From NCBI RefSeq assembly GCF_002285435.1, contig NZ_NSBT01000037.1:930001-994000 (forward strand): a stretch of 64,000 nt of DNA, written 5' to 3'. Below the pieces are notes generated by a model. The model had not been told where the DNA came from. It worked only from the letters and a program-made list of their open reading frames with translations, and made no database searches. The position numbers and the translations under genes were made by a program. How positions within the stretch are numbered: the first letter of the stretch is position 1; every line of letters begins with the position of its first letter. Positions 17,043-26,358 of the stretch are shown in pieces. The DNA comes from Actibacterium ureilyticum. Its GTDB lineage: Bacteria > Pseudomonadota > Alphaproteobacteria > Rhodobacterales > Rhodobacteraceae.

Positions 17043-18185
17043 ATGGCCCTGCGCCCGTTTCCCGCGCCTGACGATGCGATGCAGGAACACCGCTTTCCCT
17101 GCGACAATTGCGGGGCCGATTTCCGGTTCGATCCCGAAACCGGCGATCTGGCCTGTGATCATTGCGGCAACCGCCAACCGATCGAGGGGTCGGGCCATTT
17201 CACTTCCGCGATCCGCGAGCTTGACCTGCGCACCGCGTTGCAGGCCGCCCTGCCCGAGGCCGAGATCGAGGAAACCCGCGTCCTGTCCTGCCCCAATTGC
17301 GGGGCGCAGGTGGAATTCGATGCCGACACCCATGCCGCCGAATGCCCGTTCTGCGCCACGCCCGTGGTCACCGATACCGGCACGCACCGGCATATCAAAC
17401 CCAAGGCCCTGCTGCCCTTCGCGCTGGACGAAGGCACCGCGCGGCAGGCCATGAGCGACTGGCTGGGCCGGCTTTGGTTCGCGCCAAACGGGTTGCAGCA
17501 ATATGCACGCAAGGGGCGCCGGATGCAGGGGATCTATGTGCCCTATTGGACCTTCGACGCCGACACGCGCAGCGTCTATCACGGCGAACGCGGCACGGTT
17601 TACTATCAGACCCGCACCGTCACCCGGAACGGCAAGCGCCAGCAGGTCCGGGTCCAGAAAATCCGCTGGACCCGCGCCTCGGGCCGGGTGGCGCGGTTCT
17701 TCGACGACGTGCTGGTGCTGGCCAGCCGGTCGCTGCCCAAACGGTTCACCGACGCGCTGGAACCCTGGGATCTGGCCGCGCTGGAACCCTATCGCCCCGA
17801 ATACCTGGCGGGCTTCCGGGCCGAGGGTTACACGGTCGAGCTTGAGGACGGGTTTGGCGAGGCGCGCCACCACATGGACCGCATGATCGAACGCGACGTG
17901 AAATTCGATATCGGCGGCGACCGGCAGCGGATCCACAGCCTGGATACCAGCCTCAGCGATGTGACCTTCAAGCATATCCTGCTGCCGGTCTGGCTGGCGG
18001 CCTATAAATATCGCGGCAAATCCTATCGGTTCGTCGTCAATGGCCGCACGGGCCGGGTGCAGGGCGAACGCCCCTATTCGGCCTGGAAAATCGCCGCCGC
18101 GGTGATCCTGGGCCTGATCGTCGCGGCGGCGGTGGGCTATGTCTTTGCGCTGAACCAAGACGCGGGCGGCTGGGTGCCGCGCTAG
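17043..18185 (+). CDS. Double zinc-ribbon protein with C-terminal membrane anchor
   Basis: A 380-aa protein. Two zinc ribbons occupy the first 110 residues: CDNCG paired with CDHCG, and CPNCG paired with CPFC. The long middle domain (about 120-340) is rich in aromatics and charged residues. One transmembrane helix (AAAVILGLIVAAAVGYVFAL) ends the protein. Such proteins accompany SPFH-domain proteins and are often misannotated as replication factor-Y-like; no helicase motif is present. Function unknown, probably membrane quality control with the upstream SPFH protein. Confidence 0.75.
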   Translation: MALRPFPAPDDAMQEHRFPCDNCGADFRFDPETGDLACDHCGNRQPIEGSGHFTSAIRELDLRTALQAALPEAEIEETRVLSCPNCGAQVEFDADTHAAECPFCATPVVTDTGTHRHIKPKALLPFALDEGTARQAMSDWLGRLWFAPNGLQQYARKGRRMQGIYVPYWTFDADTRSVYHGERGTVYYQTRTVTRNGKRQQVRVQKIRWTRASGRVARFFDDVLVLASRSLPKRFTDALEPWDLAALEPYRPEYLAGFRAEGYTVELEDGFGEARHHMDRMIERDVKFDIGGDRQRIHSLDTSLSDVTFKHILLPVWLAAYKYRGKSYRFVVNGRTGRVQGERPYSAWKIAAAVILGLIVAAAVGYVFALNQDAGGWVPR

Positions 18186-18281
18186 CCCTGCCGAAATGCG
18201 CGGAAAACCGGTTCCGGGAACCTTGACCAGTGCTGGAATTCGCTCCACCGAGCGGGTTGAAAAAATAGGAGGGAAGCGGCA

Positions 18282-18725
18282 ATGCGCGCAGTTGTTCAAC
18301 GGGTATCCGAGGCCCGCGTCAGCGTGTCCGGTCAGGTGGTCGGGCAGATCGGCGCGGGGCTGGTGATCCTGGTCTGTGCCATGCCGGACGACACCGCCGA
18401 AACCGCGCGGGCGCTGGCGGCCAAGATCGCGAAGATGCGGATCCTGGCCGATCCCGACGGCAAGATGAACCTGTCGCTGCTGCAGACCGGCGGCGGGGCG
18501 CTGGTGGTCAGCCAGTTTACCCTGGCCGCCGATACACGCCGCGGCAACCGGCCGGGCTTTTCCGCCGCCGCGCCGCCCGATCTGGGCCGGGCGCTGTACC
18601 GGGAATTTGCCGCGGCCCTGCGTGCCTTGGGCATGCCCACCGAAACCGGCCGGTTCGGCGCCGACATGCAGGTTTCGCTGACAAATGACGGGCCCATCAC
18701 GATCTGGCTGGACAGCGACGGCTGA
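18282..18725 (+). CDS. dtd: D-aminoacyl-tRNA deacylase
   Basis: A 147-aa enzyme that hydrolyses D-aminoacyl-tRNAs (and glycyl-tRNAAla) as chiral proofreading. Signature motifs are complete: [15 protein letters not shown] at the N-terminus, [12 protein letters not shown] (SQFTL), and [12 protein letters not shown] (the Gly-cisPro region) at the C-terminus. Start preceded by AGGAGGGAA. Length standard. Confidence 0.96.
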   Translation: MRAVVQRVSEARVSVSGQVVGQIGAGLVILVCAMPDDTAETARALAAKIAKMRILADPDGKMNLSLLQTGGGALVVSQFTLAADTRRGNRPGFSAAAPPDLGRALYREFAAALRALGMPTETGRFGADMQVSLTNDGPITIWLDSDG

Positions 18726-18837
18726 CGGGCGCCCAAAAATTAACCATTTGCCCACCCGCTGGACGATTTTGCAGCGTCAGCCGGGGTGTTTCGACGAAAC
18801 AAGTTGCAGCCCGCTGCTCAAATCCTAGGCTTGACCC

Positions 18838-20265
18838 ATGACGGACGAACCCCATTTCTTTGACGAAATGCGTAAGGCAGACAACGCACCGCGCGCGCCT
18901 TACCAAGGCTTCAACAACTGGTTTTCGGGCGAGGATATCAGCCGGCTGCAACGCAAATCGCGCGAGGCCGAGCAGTTCTTTCGCAAGACCGGCATCACCT
19001 TCAACGTCTATGGCTCGGGCGAGGCCGATGAGCGGCTGATCCCCTTCGACATCGTGCCGCGCATCATCTCGGCGCAGGAATGGGCGCGGCTGACCAAGGG
19101 GATCGAACAGCGCGTGCGCGCGATCAACGCGTTTCTCTATGACATCTATCACCGGCAAGAGATCCTGCGCGCGGGCCGCATCCCGACCGAGCTGATCGCC
19201 CGGAACGAGGCGTTCCTGCCGCTGATGATCGGCGTGGCACCGCCCGGCGGGATCTATACCCATATCGTGGGCGTCGATCTGGTGCGCACGGGCGAGGATG
19301 ATTTCTTCGTGCTCGAGGACAATGCCCGCACGCCATCGGGCGTGTCCTATATGCTGGAAAACCGGGAAACCATGCTGCAGATGTTCCCCGAACTGTTCAG
19401 CAAGATCAAGGTGCAGCAGGTGTCCGATTACCCCACCCGGCTGCGGCGGTCGCTGTGCGCCGCGGCGCCGCCGGCGACCACCGGCAAGCCGGTGGTGGCG
19501 GTGCTGACGCCGGGGCTGCACAACTCGGCCTATTTCGAACATTCCTTTCTGGCCGATCACATGGGGGCCGAGCTGGTCGAGGGGCACGATTGCCGCGTGG
19601 TCGACGGGCGGATCGCCATGCGCACCACGCGCGGCTATCAGCCCATCGATGTGCTCTATCGCCGCGTAGACGACGATTTCCTGGACCCGCTGAACTTCAA
19701 TCCCGACAGCATGCTGGGCATTCCGGGCATCATGGATGTGTACCGCTCGGGCGGGATCACCATCGCCAATGCGCCCGGCACGGGCATCGCCGATGACAAG
19801 GCGATCTATAGCTACATGCCCGATATCGTGGAGTTCTATACCGGCGAAAAGGCGATCCTGAAGAACGTGCCGACCTGGAGATGTTCGGAACCCGATGCGC
19901 TGGCCTATGTGCTGGATCACCTGGACGAGTTGGTGGTGAAAGAGGTCCACGGCTCGGGCGGCTATGGCATGCTGGTGGGGCCTGCCGCGTCCAAGCGCGA
20001 GCTTTCGGCGTTCCGCGCCAAGCTGACGGCGCGGCCCGGCAACTATATCGCGCAGCCGACGCTGGCGCTCAGCACCTGCCCCATCCTGACGAAAGCAGGC
20101 CTGGCGCCGCGCCATGTTGATCTGCGCCCGTTTGTTCTGGTGTCGCCCGAAAAGGTGGATATCACGCCGGGCGGTCTGACCCGCGTGGCGCTGAAAAAGG
20201 GATCGCTGGTGGTGAATTCCAGCCAGGGCGGCGGGACCAAAGACACCTGGGTACTGGGGGAGTAA
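18838..20265 (+). CDS. Circularly permuted ATP-grasp protein (DUF404/DUF407)
   Basis: A 475-aa cytoplasmic ATP-grasp enzyme of the circularly permuted type 2 group. Conserved features include FVLEDNARTPSGVSYMLENR, NAPGTGIADDKAIYSYMPD, and the nucleotide-loop region VVKEVHGSGGYGMLVGP. Known family context: fixed association with alpha-E and transglutaminase proteins, all present here in order. It presumably ligates an amine or peptide to a carboxylate; the substrate is not known. No clear Shine-Dalgarno lies before the ATG. Confidence 0.9.
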   Translation: MTDEPHFFDEMRKADNAPRAPYQGFNNWFSGEDISRLQRKSREAEQFFRKTGITFNVYGSGEADERLIPFDIVPRIISAQEWARLTKGIEQRVRAINAFLYDIYHRQEILRAGRIPTELIARNEAFLPLMIGVAPPGGIYTHIVGVDLVRTGEDDFFVLEDNARTPSGVSYMLENRETMLQMFPELFSKIKVQQVSDYPTRLRRSLCAAAPPATTGKPVVAVLTPGLHNSAYFEHSFLADHMGAELVEGHDCRVVDGRIAMRTTRGYQPIDVLYRRVDDDFLDPLNFNPDSMLGIPGIMDVYRSGGITIANAPGTGIADDKAIYSYMPDIVEFYTGEKAILKNVPTWRCSEPDALAYVLDHLDELVVKEVHGSGGYGMLVGPAASKRELSAFRAKLTARPGNYIAQPTLALSTCPILTKAGLAPRHVDLRPFVLVSPEKVDITPGGLTRVALKKGSLVVNSSQGGGTKDTWVLGE

Positions 20266-20271
20266 CGGGTC

Positions 20272-21213
20272 ATGCTGGGCAAGACGGCCGGTGGCATTTT
20301 CTGGATGTTCCGCTATCTGGAGCGGTCCGAGAACACCGCGCGCCTGATCGAGGCGGGCTTTCGCATCGCGTTGACGCGCCCGGATTCGGCGCAGGACGAA
20401 TGGGCCTCGGTCCTGCAATCGGCCAGCGTACGCGACCTCTATGACCAGCACCATGACGACTATGACGCCAGCCAGGTGGTCAACTTCCTGCTACGCGACA
20501 AGGCCAACCCGTCGTCGGTCCTGAGCGCGTTCGAGGCGGCGCGCAACAATGCCCGCATGGTCCGCACCGCCCTGACCCAAGAGGTGTGGGAGGCCGTGAA
20601 CGAAAGCTGGATGCAGCTGACCGATGCGCTGCGCCGCCCCGTGCGCGAGGCCGACCTGCCCGAGGCGCTGGGCCTGATCCGCCGTCACAGCGCGCTGGTG
20701 CGCGGGGCGACCCACGGCACGATGCTGCGCAATGACGTGTTCGATTTCGCCCGTGTGGGCACATTCCTGGAACGCGCCGACAACACCGCGCGCATCCTGG
20801 ATGTGAAATACTATGTGCTGCTGCCGTCGATCACCCAGATCGGATCGTCGCTGGACAATGTGCAGTGGGAAACCATCCTGCGGTCTGTTGCGGGCCAGCG
20901 CTCGTACCGCTGGCTGCACGGCACCGATATCAGCCCGCGCGGCATTGCCGAGTTCCTGATCCTCGATTCGCGCATGCCGCGTTCGTTGGCGTTCTGCGTG
21001 TCCAAGATGTCGGGCAACCTGGGCTATCTGCAATCGCAGTATTGCGAGGACTGTCCCAGCTTTGCCAGGATGCAGGTGCTGCGCGATCAATTGAAGGAAA
21101 CCGAGATTGATCATGTGTTCGAGATGGGCCTGCACGAATTCATCATCGGCTTCCTGCGCGACAACGCCGATCTGGCCGCCCAGATCGAGGAGGATTTCCG
21201 TTTCAATGGCTGA
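20272..21213 (+). CDS. Alpha-E domain-containing protein
   Basis: A 313-aa all-helical protein of the alpha-E family, recognised by MLGKTAGGIFWMFRYLERSE at the N-terminus, FERADNTARILDVKYY-like in the middle, and ERWLHGTDIS-type segments. It has no known catalytic residues and probably scaffolds the ATP-grasp enzyme. It starts six bases after that gene's stop. Confidence 0.9.
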   Translation: MLGKTAGGIFWMFRYLERSENTARLIEAGFRIALTRPDSAQDEWASVLQSASVRDLYDQHHDDYDASQVVNFLLRDKANPSSVLSAFEAARNNARMVRTALTQEVWEAVNESWMQLTDALRRPVREADLPEALGLIRRHSALVRGATHGTMLRNDVFDFARVGTFLERADNTARILDVKYYVLLPSITQIGSSLDNVQWETILRSVAGQRSYRWLHGTDISPRGIAEFLILDSRMPRSLAFCVSKMSGNLGYLQSQYCEDCPSFARMQVLRDQLKETEIDHVFEMGLHEFIIGFLRDNADLAAQIEEDFRFNG

Positions 21214-21216
21214 CGC

Positions 21217-22020
21217 ATGCTTCTGAACCTGACACACCGCACCCGCTACAGCTATGAACGGCCGGTCACCTATGGGCTGCAGCAATTGCGCCTGACGCCG
21301 AAATCGCGCCAGACGCAAAAGGTGCTGAGCTGGGAGATCGAGATCACCGGCGGCGCGATCGAGCTGCAATTCGATGACGAGCATATGAACACCGTCACGC
21401 TGATCAGCTTCGACGGCGATGGCCACACGATCGAGATCGCCTGCCACGGCCAGGTCGAAACCACCGACACATCGGGCGTGATCGGCCAGCACAAGGGCGA
21501 CGTGCCGCTGTGGCTGTTCGAAACCCCAACCGACATGACCCGCGCCGGCAATGCCACGCGCAAGCTGATCAAGGGGCTGAGCGCCGAATTCGACGATCCG
21601 ATCGCACGGATGCACGAGCTGTCGCGCCGGGTCCTTGAGGCGGTCAAATATGAGCTGGGCCACACCCACGCCCTGACCAGCGCCGAGGATGCACTGGCCG
21701 CCGGGCATGGTGTCTGCCAGGATCACGCGCATGTCTTTCTGGCCGCCGCCCGCGCGATGGGCGTGCCCGCGCGTTATATCTCGGGCTATCTGATGATGAA
21801 CGACCGGGTGGAACAGGATGCCTCCCACGCTTGGGTCGAGGCGCATATCGACGGCATCGGCTGGGTCGGCTTCGACATTTCGAACCAGATCAGCCCCGAT
21901 GAACGCTACGTCAGGGTGGCCACGGGTCTGGACTATCGCGGTGCGGCCCCGATATCGGGTATCCGGATCGGCGATCACGGCGAAGAAGCGCTCGAGGTGG
22001 ACATACAGGTCCAGCAATAA
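21217..22020 (+). CDS. Transglutaminase-like peptidase
   Basis: A 267-aa transglutaminase-fold enzyme. N-terminal Bact_transglu_N domain (about 1-80), then the papain-like core with catalytic Cys167 in GHGVCQDHAHV, His204 in ASHAWVEAHI and Asp220 in WVGFDISN. It starts three bases after the alpha-E stop. In this conserved operon it is thought to cleave or crosslink the peptide tag made by the ATP-grasp enzyme; that link is inferred. Confidence 0.92.
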   Translation: MLLNLTHRTRYSYERPVTYGLQQLRLTPKSRQTQKVLSWEIEITGGAIELQFDDEHMNTVTLISFDGDGHTIEIACHGQVETTDTSGVIGQHKGDVPLWLFETPTDMTRAGNATRKLIKGLSAEFDDPIARMHELSRRVLEAVKYELGHTHALTSAEDALAAGHGVCQDHAHVFLAAARAMGVPARYISGYLMMNDRVEQDASHAWVEAHIDGIGWVGFDISNQISPDERYVRVATGLDYRGAAPISGIRIGDHGEEALEVDIQVQQ

Positions 22021-22053
22021 GATGATCGGCGCAACAAGCGGCAAGGCGGGCCC

Positions 22054-22797
22054 ATGACCTATTGTGTTGGCATGATGTTGAATGCGGGACTGTTGTTCAT
22101 GTCCGATACCCGCACCAATGCGGGCGTCGACAACATCTCGAGCTTTCGCAAGATGCAATGCTGGTCGGAACCCGGCCAGGCGGTGATCACCGTGATGACG
22201 GCGGGCAATCTGGCCACCACCCAGGCGGTGATCAGCCTGTTGGACGAACGCAGCAAGGCGAAAGAGGACCGCAACCCGTCGATCCTGGAACAGCCGTCGA
22301 TGTTCCGCGTTGCACAGCTGGTGGGCGAGACCCTGCGCGAGGTCATCGCCGAACATGCCGACGAAGGCCAGCGCGCCGACAGCTCGTTCAACGCCACGAT
22401 GATCGTCGGCGGCCAGATCGGCAATGGCGCCCCCCGGCTGTTCCTGATCTATCCCGAGGGCAATTTCATCGAAGCCTCGCCCGACACGCCGTTCTTTCAG
22501 ATCGGCGAAACCAAATACGGCCGTCCGATCCTGGTGCGCGCCTATGATCCGGACATGAGCTTTGCCGAGGCGGTGAAGCTGTTGATGGTGTCCTTCGATT
22601 CCACCATCAAGGCGAACCTGTCGGTCGGCCTGCCGCTGGATTTCCAGACCTATCGCACCGACAGCCTGACCCCCGATCCGATCCGCCGGATCGAACGCGA
22701 CGATCCTTATTACGAAACGATCTCGGACGGTTGGGGCGATGCGCTGCAGCTGGCTTTCAACAGCCTGCCCCCGTTCCAGATGCCCGAGGACGGCTGA
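22054..22797 (+). CDS. Anbu (ancestral beta-subunit) proteasome-type peptidase
   Basis: A 247-aa N-terminal-nucleophile hydrolase of the Anbu class, a bacterial homologue of proteasome beta subunits and HslV. After Met removal the N-terminal residue is Thr (TYCVGMMLNAGLLF), the predicted nucleophile. SDTRTNAG supplies the Asp, and SSFRKMQCW the Lys of the active site. The family forms open helical or ring assemblies. Anbu is typically the last gene after ATP-grasp, alpha-E and transglutaminase, exactly as here. Substrates unknown. Confidence 0.92.
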   Translation: MTYCVGMMLNAGLLFMSDTRTNAGVDNISSFRKMQCWSEPGQAVITVMTAGNLATTQAVISLLDERSKAKEDRNPSILEQPSMFRVAQLVGETLREVIAEHADEGQRADSSFNATMIVGGQIGNGAPRLFLIYPEGNFIEASPDTPFFQIGETKYGRPILVRAYDPDMSFAEAVKLLMVSFDSTIKANLSVGLPLDFQTYRTDSLTPDPIRRIERDDPYYETISDGWGDALQLAFNSLPPFQMPEDG

Positions 22798-22930
22798 ACG
22801 CCGCCCTTTCGGCGCCCCGAAAACGGCCCGGCACCCGCGTGGCGCCTGGCCGCTTGTCATCCGCTCTCAGGGATGAAACAAAGACCGTGGAATTGCGCCC
22901 CGGCCCTTTCGTTTCACAGGAGAGTTGATC

Positions 22931-24145
22931 ATGAAAGACCTTGATAACACTGGCTTTGGTCCGTCGCTGGCCGCTTTCGACTGGGCCGATCCCTTCCGTC
23001 TGACCGATCAGCTGGACGAAGACGAACGGATGCTGGCCGATGCCGCCCATGGCTTTGCCCAGGACGTTCTGTTGCCGCGCGTGACCCAGGCCTATGCCCA
23101 GGAAACCGTCGACCCCGAAATCTTTGCCCTGATGGGGCAAGCCGGTCTGCTGGGCAGCACCATCCCCGAGGAATTCGGCGGGCTGGGCGCGGGTTACGTG
23201 ACCTATGGCCTGATCGCCCGCGCGGTCGAACGGGTGGACAGCGGATATCGGTCGATGATGAGCGTTCAAAGCTCGCTGGTGATGTATCCCATCCACGCCT
23301 ATGGCTCGGACGCGCAAAAGGCGAAATACCTGCCGGGCCTGTCCAGTGGCGAACTGATCGGCTGTTTCGGCCTGACCGAACCCGATGCCGGATCGGACCC
23401 CGCGGGCATGAAGACGCGCGCCGAAAAGATCGACGGCGGCTATCGCCTGACCGGCTCGAAAATGTGGATTTCCAACAGCCCGATTGCCGATGTCTTTGTC
23501 GTCTGGGCGAAATCGGCGGCCCATGACGGCAAGATCCGCGGCTTCGTGCTGGACAAGGGCCTCAAGGGCCTGTCCGCGCCCAAGATCGAGGGCAAGCTTT
23601 CCCTGCGCGCCTCGGTCACCGGTGAAATCGTTCTGGACGGGGTCGAGGTCGGCGAAGACGCCCTGCTGCCGGGGGTCGAGGGGCTGAAGGGCCCGTTCGG
23701 CTGTCTGAACCGCGCCCGCTATGGCATTGCCTGGGGCACGATGGGCGCGGCCGAGGATTGCTGGCTGCGCGCCCGCGACTATGGTCTGGACCGCAAGCAG
23801 TTCGGCCGCCCGCTGGCCCAGACCCAACTGTTCCAGAAGAAACTGGCCGACATGCAGACCGAAATCACGCTGGGCCTGCAAGCCGCGCTGCGCGTGGGCC
23901 GGTTGATGGACGAAGGCAAGGCCGCGCCCGAGATGATCTCGATGATCAAGCGCAACAATTGCGGCAAGGCGCTGGATATCGCGCGCATGGCCCGCGACAT
24001 GCATGGCGGCAATGGCATCAGCCAGGAGTTCCACGTGATCCGCCACGCCGCGAACCTGGAAACGGTGAACACCTATGAGGGGACCCATGACGTGCACGCG
24101 CTGATCCTTGGGCGGGCACAGACCGGGCTTCAGGCGTTCTTCTAA
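22931..24145 (+). CDS. gcdH: Glutaryl-CoA dehydrogenase
   Basis: A 404-aa FAD acyl-CoA dehydrogenase that oxidises and decarboxylates glutaryl-CoA to crotonyl-CoA. Family signatures: [48 protein letters not shown], and the catalytic Glu in [17 protein letters not shown] near the C-terminus. Start at 22931 uses AGGAGAG upstream; a TTG six bases earlier is ignored. The next two genes fit the same pathway (lysine/2-aminoadipate). Confidence 0.92.
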   Translation: MKDLDNTGFGPSLAAFDWADPFRLTDQLDEDERMLADAAHGFAQDVLLPRVTQAYAQETVDPEIFALMGQAGLLGSTIPEEFGGLGAGYVTYGLIARAVERVDSGYRSMMSVQSSLVMYPIHAYGSDAQKAKYLPGLSSGELIGCFGLTEPDAGSDPAGMKTRAEKIDGGYRLTGSKMWISNSPIADVFVVWAKSAAHDGKIRGFVLDKGLKGLSAPKIEGKLSLRASVTGEIVLDGVEVGEDALLPGVEGLKGPFGCLNRARYGIAWGTMGAAEDCWLRARDYGLDRKQFGRPLAQTQLFQKKLADMQTEITLGLQAALRVGRLMDEGKAAPEMISMIKRNNCGKALDIARMARDMHGGNGISQEFHVIRHAANLETVNTYEGTHDVHALILGRAQTGLQAFF

Positions 24146-24148
24146 GTC

Positions 24149-26341
24149 ATGGACCGCACCCGGATCGTCGAGGAGAATTTCCTGACCCGCGTCGCGACCG
24201 GGGATTTCCCCGCAGGCGGCGATCCGGTCGCGGGGCTGGGCGATGACGACGCCGTAGGCCTGTTCCGCGCGCAGGTGCTCAGCCGGGCGCTGGACCTGGA
24301 AGCACGCGCGATGCAGAAGGCGGGCCAGGGGTATTACACCATCGGTTCGTCCGGGCACGAAGGCATGGCCGCTGTTGCGCACGCCCTGCGCCCCACCGAC
24401 CCCGCGTTCCTGCATTACCGCGACGGTGCGTTCCAGATTGCCCGCGCGGGTCAGGTGCCGGGCCAGACGATCCTGCGCGACATGCTGCTCAGCTTTGCCT
24501 GTTCGGCCGAGGACCCGATCTCGGGCGGGCGGCACAAGGTGCTGGGGTCCAAGGCGCTGTGCATCCCGCCGCAGACCTCGACCATTGCCAGCCACCTGCC
24601 GAAAGCGGTCGGCGCGGCCTATGCCATCGCGGCGGCCCGGCGCAACCGGCCCGAACATGCCGAATACGCCGATGATGCGATTGCGGTGGCGACATTCGGC
24701 GATGCCTCGGCCAACCATTCCACGGCGCAGGGCGCGTTCAACACCGCCGGCTGGACCAGCTTTCAATCCGCCCCGCTGCCGATCCTGTTCGTGTGCGAGG
24801 ATAACGGCATCGGAATTTCGGTCAAAACGCCGAAGGGCTGGATCGCGGCCAGTTTCGCGCAGCGCCCCGGCATCCGGTATTTCCATGCCGACGGGCTGAA
24901 CATCTATGAGACCTATGCCGTCGCGCGCGCGGCGGCCGATTACGTGCGCACCCAGCGCAAGCCCGCCTTTCTGCATCTGCGGACCGTGCGGCTTTACGGC
25001 CATGCGGGCGCGGATGTGGCGACCAGCTATCTGCCCCGGGCCGAGGTCGAGGCGGATGAGGCCAACGATCCGCTGCTGCATTCCGCCCGGCTTCTGGCGG
25101 CGACCGGCGCGCTGGCGCCCGACGCGGCGGTGAATATCTATCACGACACACGGGCCGAGGTTGCCCAGGCCGCGCAGGAGGTCATCACCCGCCCTCGCCT
25201 GCGAACCGCAAGCGATGTGATGGGCAGCCTTGTGCCCCCTGCCCGCGCATGCGCCGCCACGAACGGCCCGACGGACGACGCCCGCGCCGCGGCCTTTGGC
25301 GGGGATCTGAAATCGCTTGCCGAGCCGCAGCCGATGAGCCGCCTGATCAACTGGGCGCTGACCGATCTGATGCTGGACCACCCCGAGATCACGTTGATGG
25401 GCGAGGATGTGGGCCGCAAGGGCGGCGTCTATGGCATCACGCAAAAGCTGCAAAATCGCTTTGGCCCGGACCGGGTGATCGACACGCTGCTGGACGAAAC
25501 CTCGATCCTGGGGCTGGCGATCGGTATGGCGCAGAACGGCTTCATCCCGATCCCCGAGATCCAGTTCCTGGCCTATCTGCACAATGCCGAGGATCAGTTG
25601 CGGGGCGAGGCCGCCACCCTGCCCTTCTTCTCGAACGGGCAATACACCAACCCGATGGTCGTGCGGATCGCCGGGCTGGGGTATCAGAAGGGCTTCGGCG
25701 GGCATTTCCATAACGACAACTCGGTCGCCGTGCTGCGCGATATTCCGGGGCTGATCCTGGCCTGCCCGTCGAACGGGGCCGATGCCGCCCGGATGCTGCG
25801 CGAATGTGTCCGGCTGGCGCGTGAAGAACAGCGGCTGGTGGTGTTCCTGGAACCCATCGCGCTTTACCCGATGCGCGATCTGGATGCGCCGGGCGATGGC
25901 GGCTGGATGCATCCCTATCCCGCGCCGGACGAACGGATCGGGCTGGGCGAGATCGGCCAGCATGGCGATGGCACCGACCTGGCGATTGTCAGCTTTGGCA
26001 ATGGCGTCTACCTGTCACGTCAGGCGCAGGCGCGGCTGCTGGCCGAGGGGGTTGCGGCCCGGGTGATCGACCTGCGCTGGTTGTCGCCCCTTCCCCGCGC
26101 CGCTCTGCTGGAGGCCGTGCGCGACTGCGCCCATGTGCTGATCGTCGATGAAACCCGCCGCTCGGGCGGGGTGTCCGAGGCGCTGATGACCCTGATGGCC
26201 GAGGATACGGATATCCCCACCCGCCGCATCGCGGCCGAGGACAGCTTCATCGCCACCGGCCCGGCCTATGCCGCCACGATGCCGTCGGCCGACACCATCC
26301 ACGCCGCCGCCCGCGCGCTGATTGCCGGGCAAAAGCAATGA
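24149..26341 (+). CDS. Fused E1 alpha/beta 2-oxo acid dehydrogenase
   Basis: A 730-aa thiamine-diphosphate enzyme combining E1 alpha (about 1-330) and E1 beta (about 390-730) in one chain. The alpha part has the ThDP/Mg motif Gly184-Asp185 to Asn219 (GDASANHST ... EDNGIGI). The beta part shows LMGEDVGRKGGVYGIT and the C-terminal transketolase domain with IVSFGNGVYLS. It resembles branched-chain 2-oxo acid dehydrogenase E1. Between gcdH and an aminoadipate-semialdehyde dehydrogenase, it could be the 2-oxoadipate dehydrogenase E1 (inference). E2 and E3 are not here. Confidence 0.85.
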   Translation: MDRTRIVEENFLTRVATGDFPAGGDPVAGLGDDDAVGLFRAQVLSRALDLEARAMQKAGQGYYTIGSSGHEGMAAVAHALRPTDPAFLHYRDGAFQIARAGQVPGQTILRDMLLSFACSAEDPISGGRHKVLGSKALCIPPQTSTIASHLPKAVGAAYAIAAARRNRPEHAEYADDAIAVATFGDASANHSTAQGAFNTAGWTSFQSAPLPILFVCEDNGIGISVKTPKGWIAASFAQRPGIRYFHADGLNIYETYAVARAAADYVRTQRKPAFLHLRTVRLYGHAGADVATSYLPRAEVEADEANDPLLHSARLLAATGALAPDAAVNIYHDTRAEVAQAAQEVITRPRLRTASDVMGSLVPPARACAATNGPTDDARAAAFGGDLKSLAEPQPMSRLINWALTDLMLDHPEITLMGEDVGRKGGVYGITQKLQNRFGPDRVIDTLLDETSILGLAIGMAQNGFIPIPEIQFLAYLHNAEDQLRGEAATLPFFSNGQYTNPMVVRIAGLGYQKGFGGHFHNDNSVAVLRDIPGLILACPSNGADAARMLRECVRLAREEQRLVVFLEPIALYPMRDLDAPGDGGWMHPYPAPDERIGLGEIGQHGDGTDLAIVSFGNGVYLSRQAQARLLAEGVAARVIDLRWLSPLPRAALLEAVRDCAHVLIVDETRRSGGVSEALMTLMAEDTDIPTRRIAAEDSFIATGPAYAATMPSADTIHAAARALIAGQKQ

Positions 26342-26358
26342 CACGACAGGAGCCGAAG

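Noticed and set aside
16275-18755. An 826-codon minus-strand open frame opposite the SPFH, zinc-ribbon and dtd genes
   Set aside because: Same shadow effect; the plus-strand genes carry clear domains and ribosome sites.
22757-25963. A 1068-codon minus-strand open frame opposite gcdH and the fused E1
   Set aside because: An antisense shadow of GC-rich coding DNA: low-complexity His/Arg/Gln composition, while the plus strand has complete enzyme motifs.
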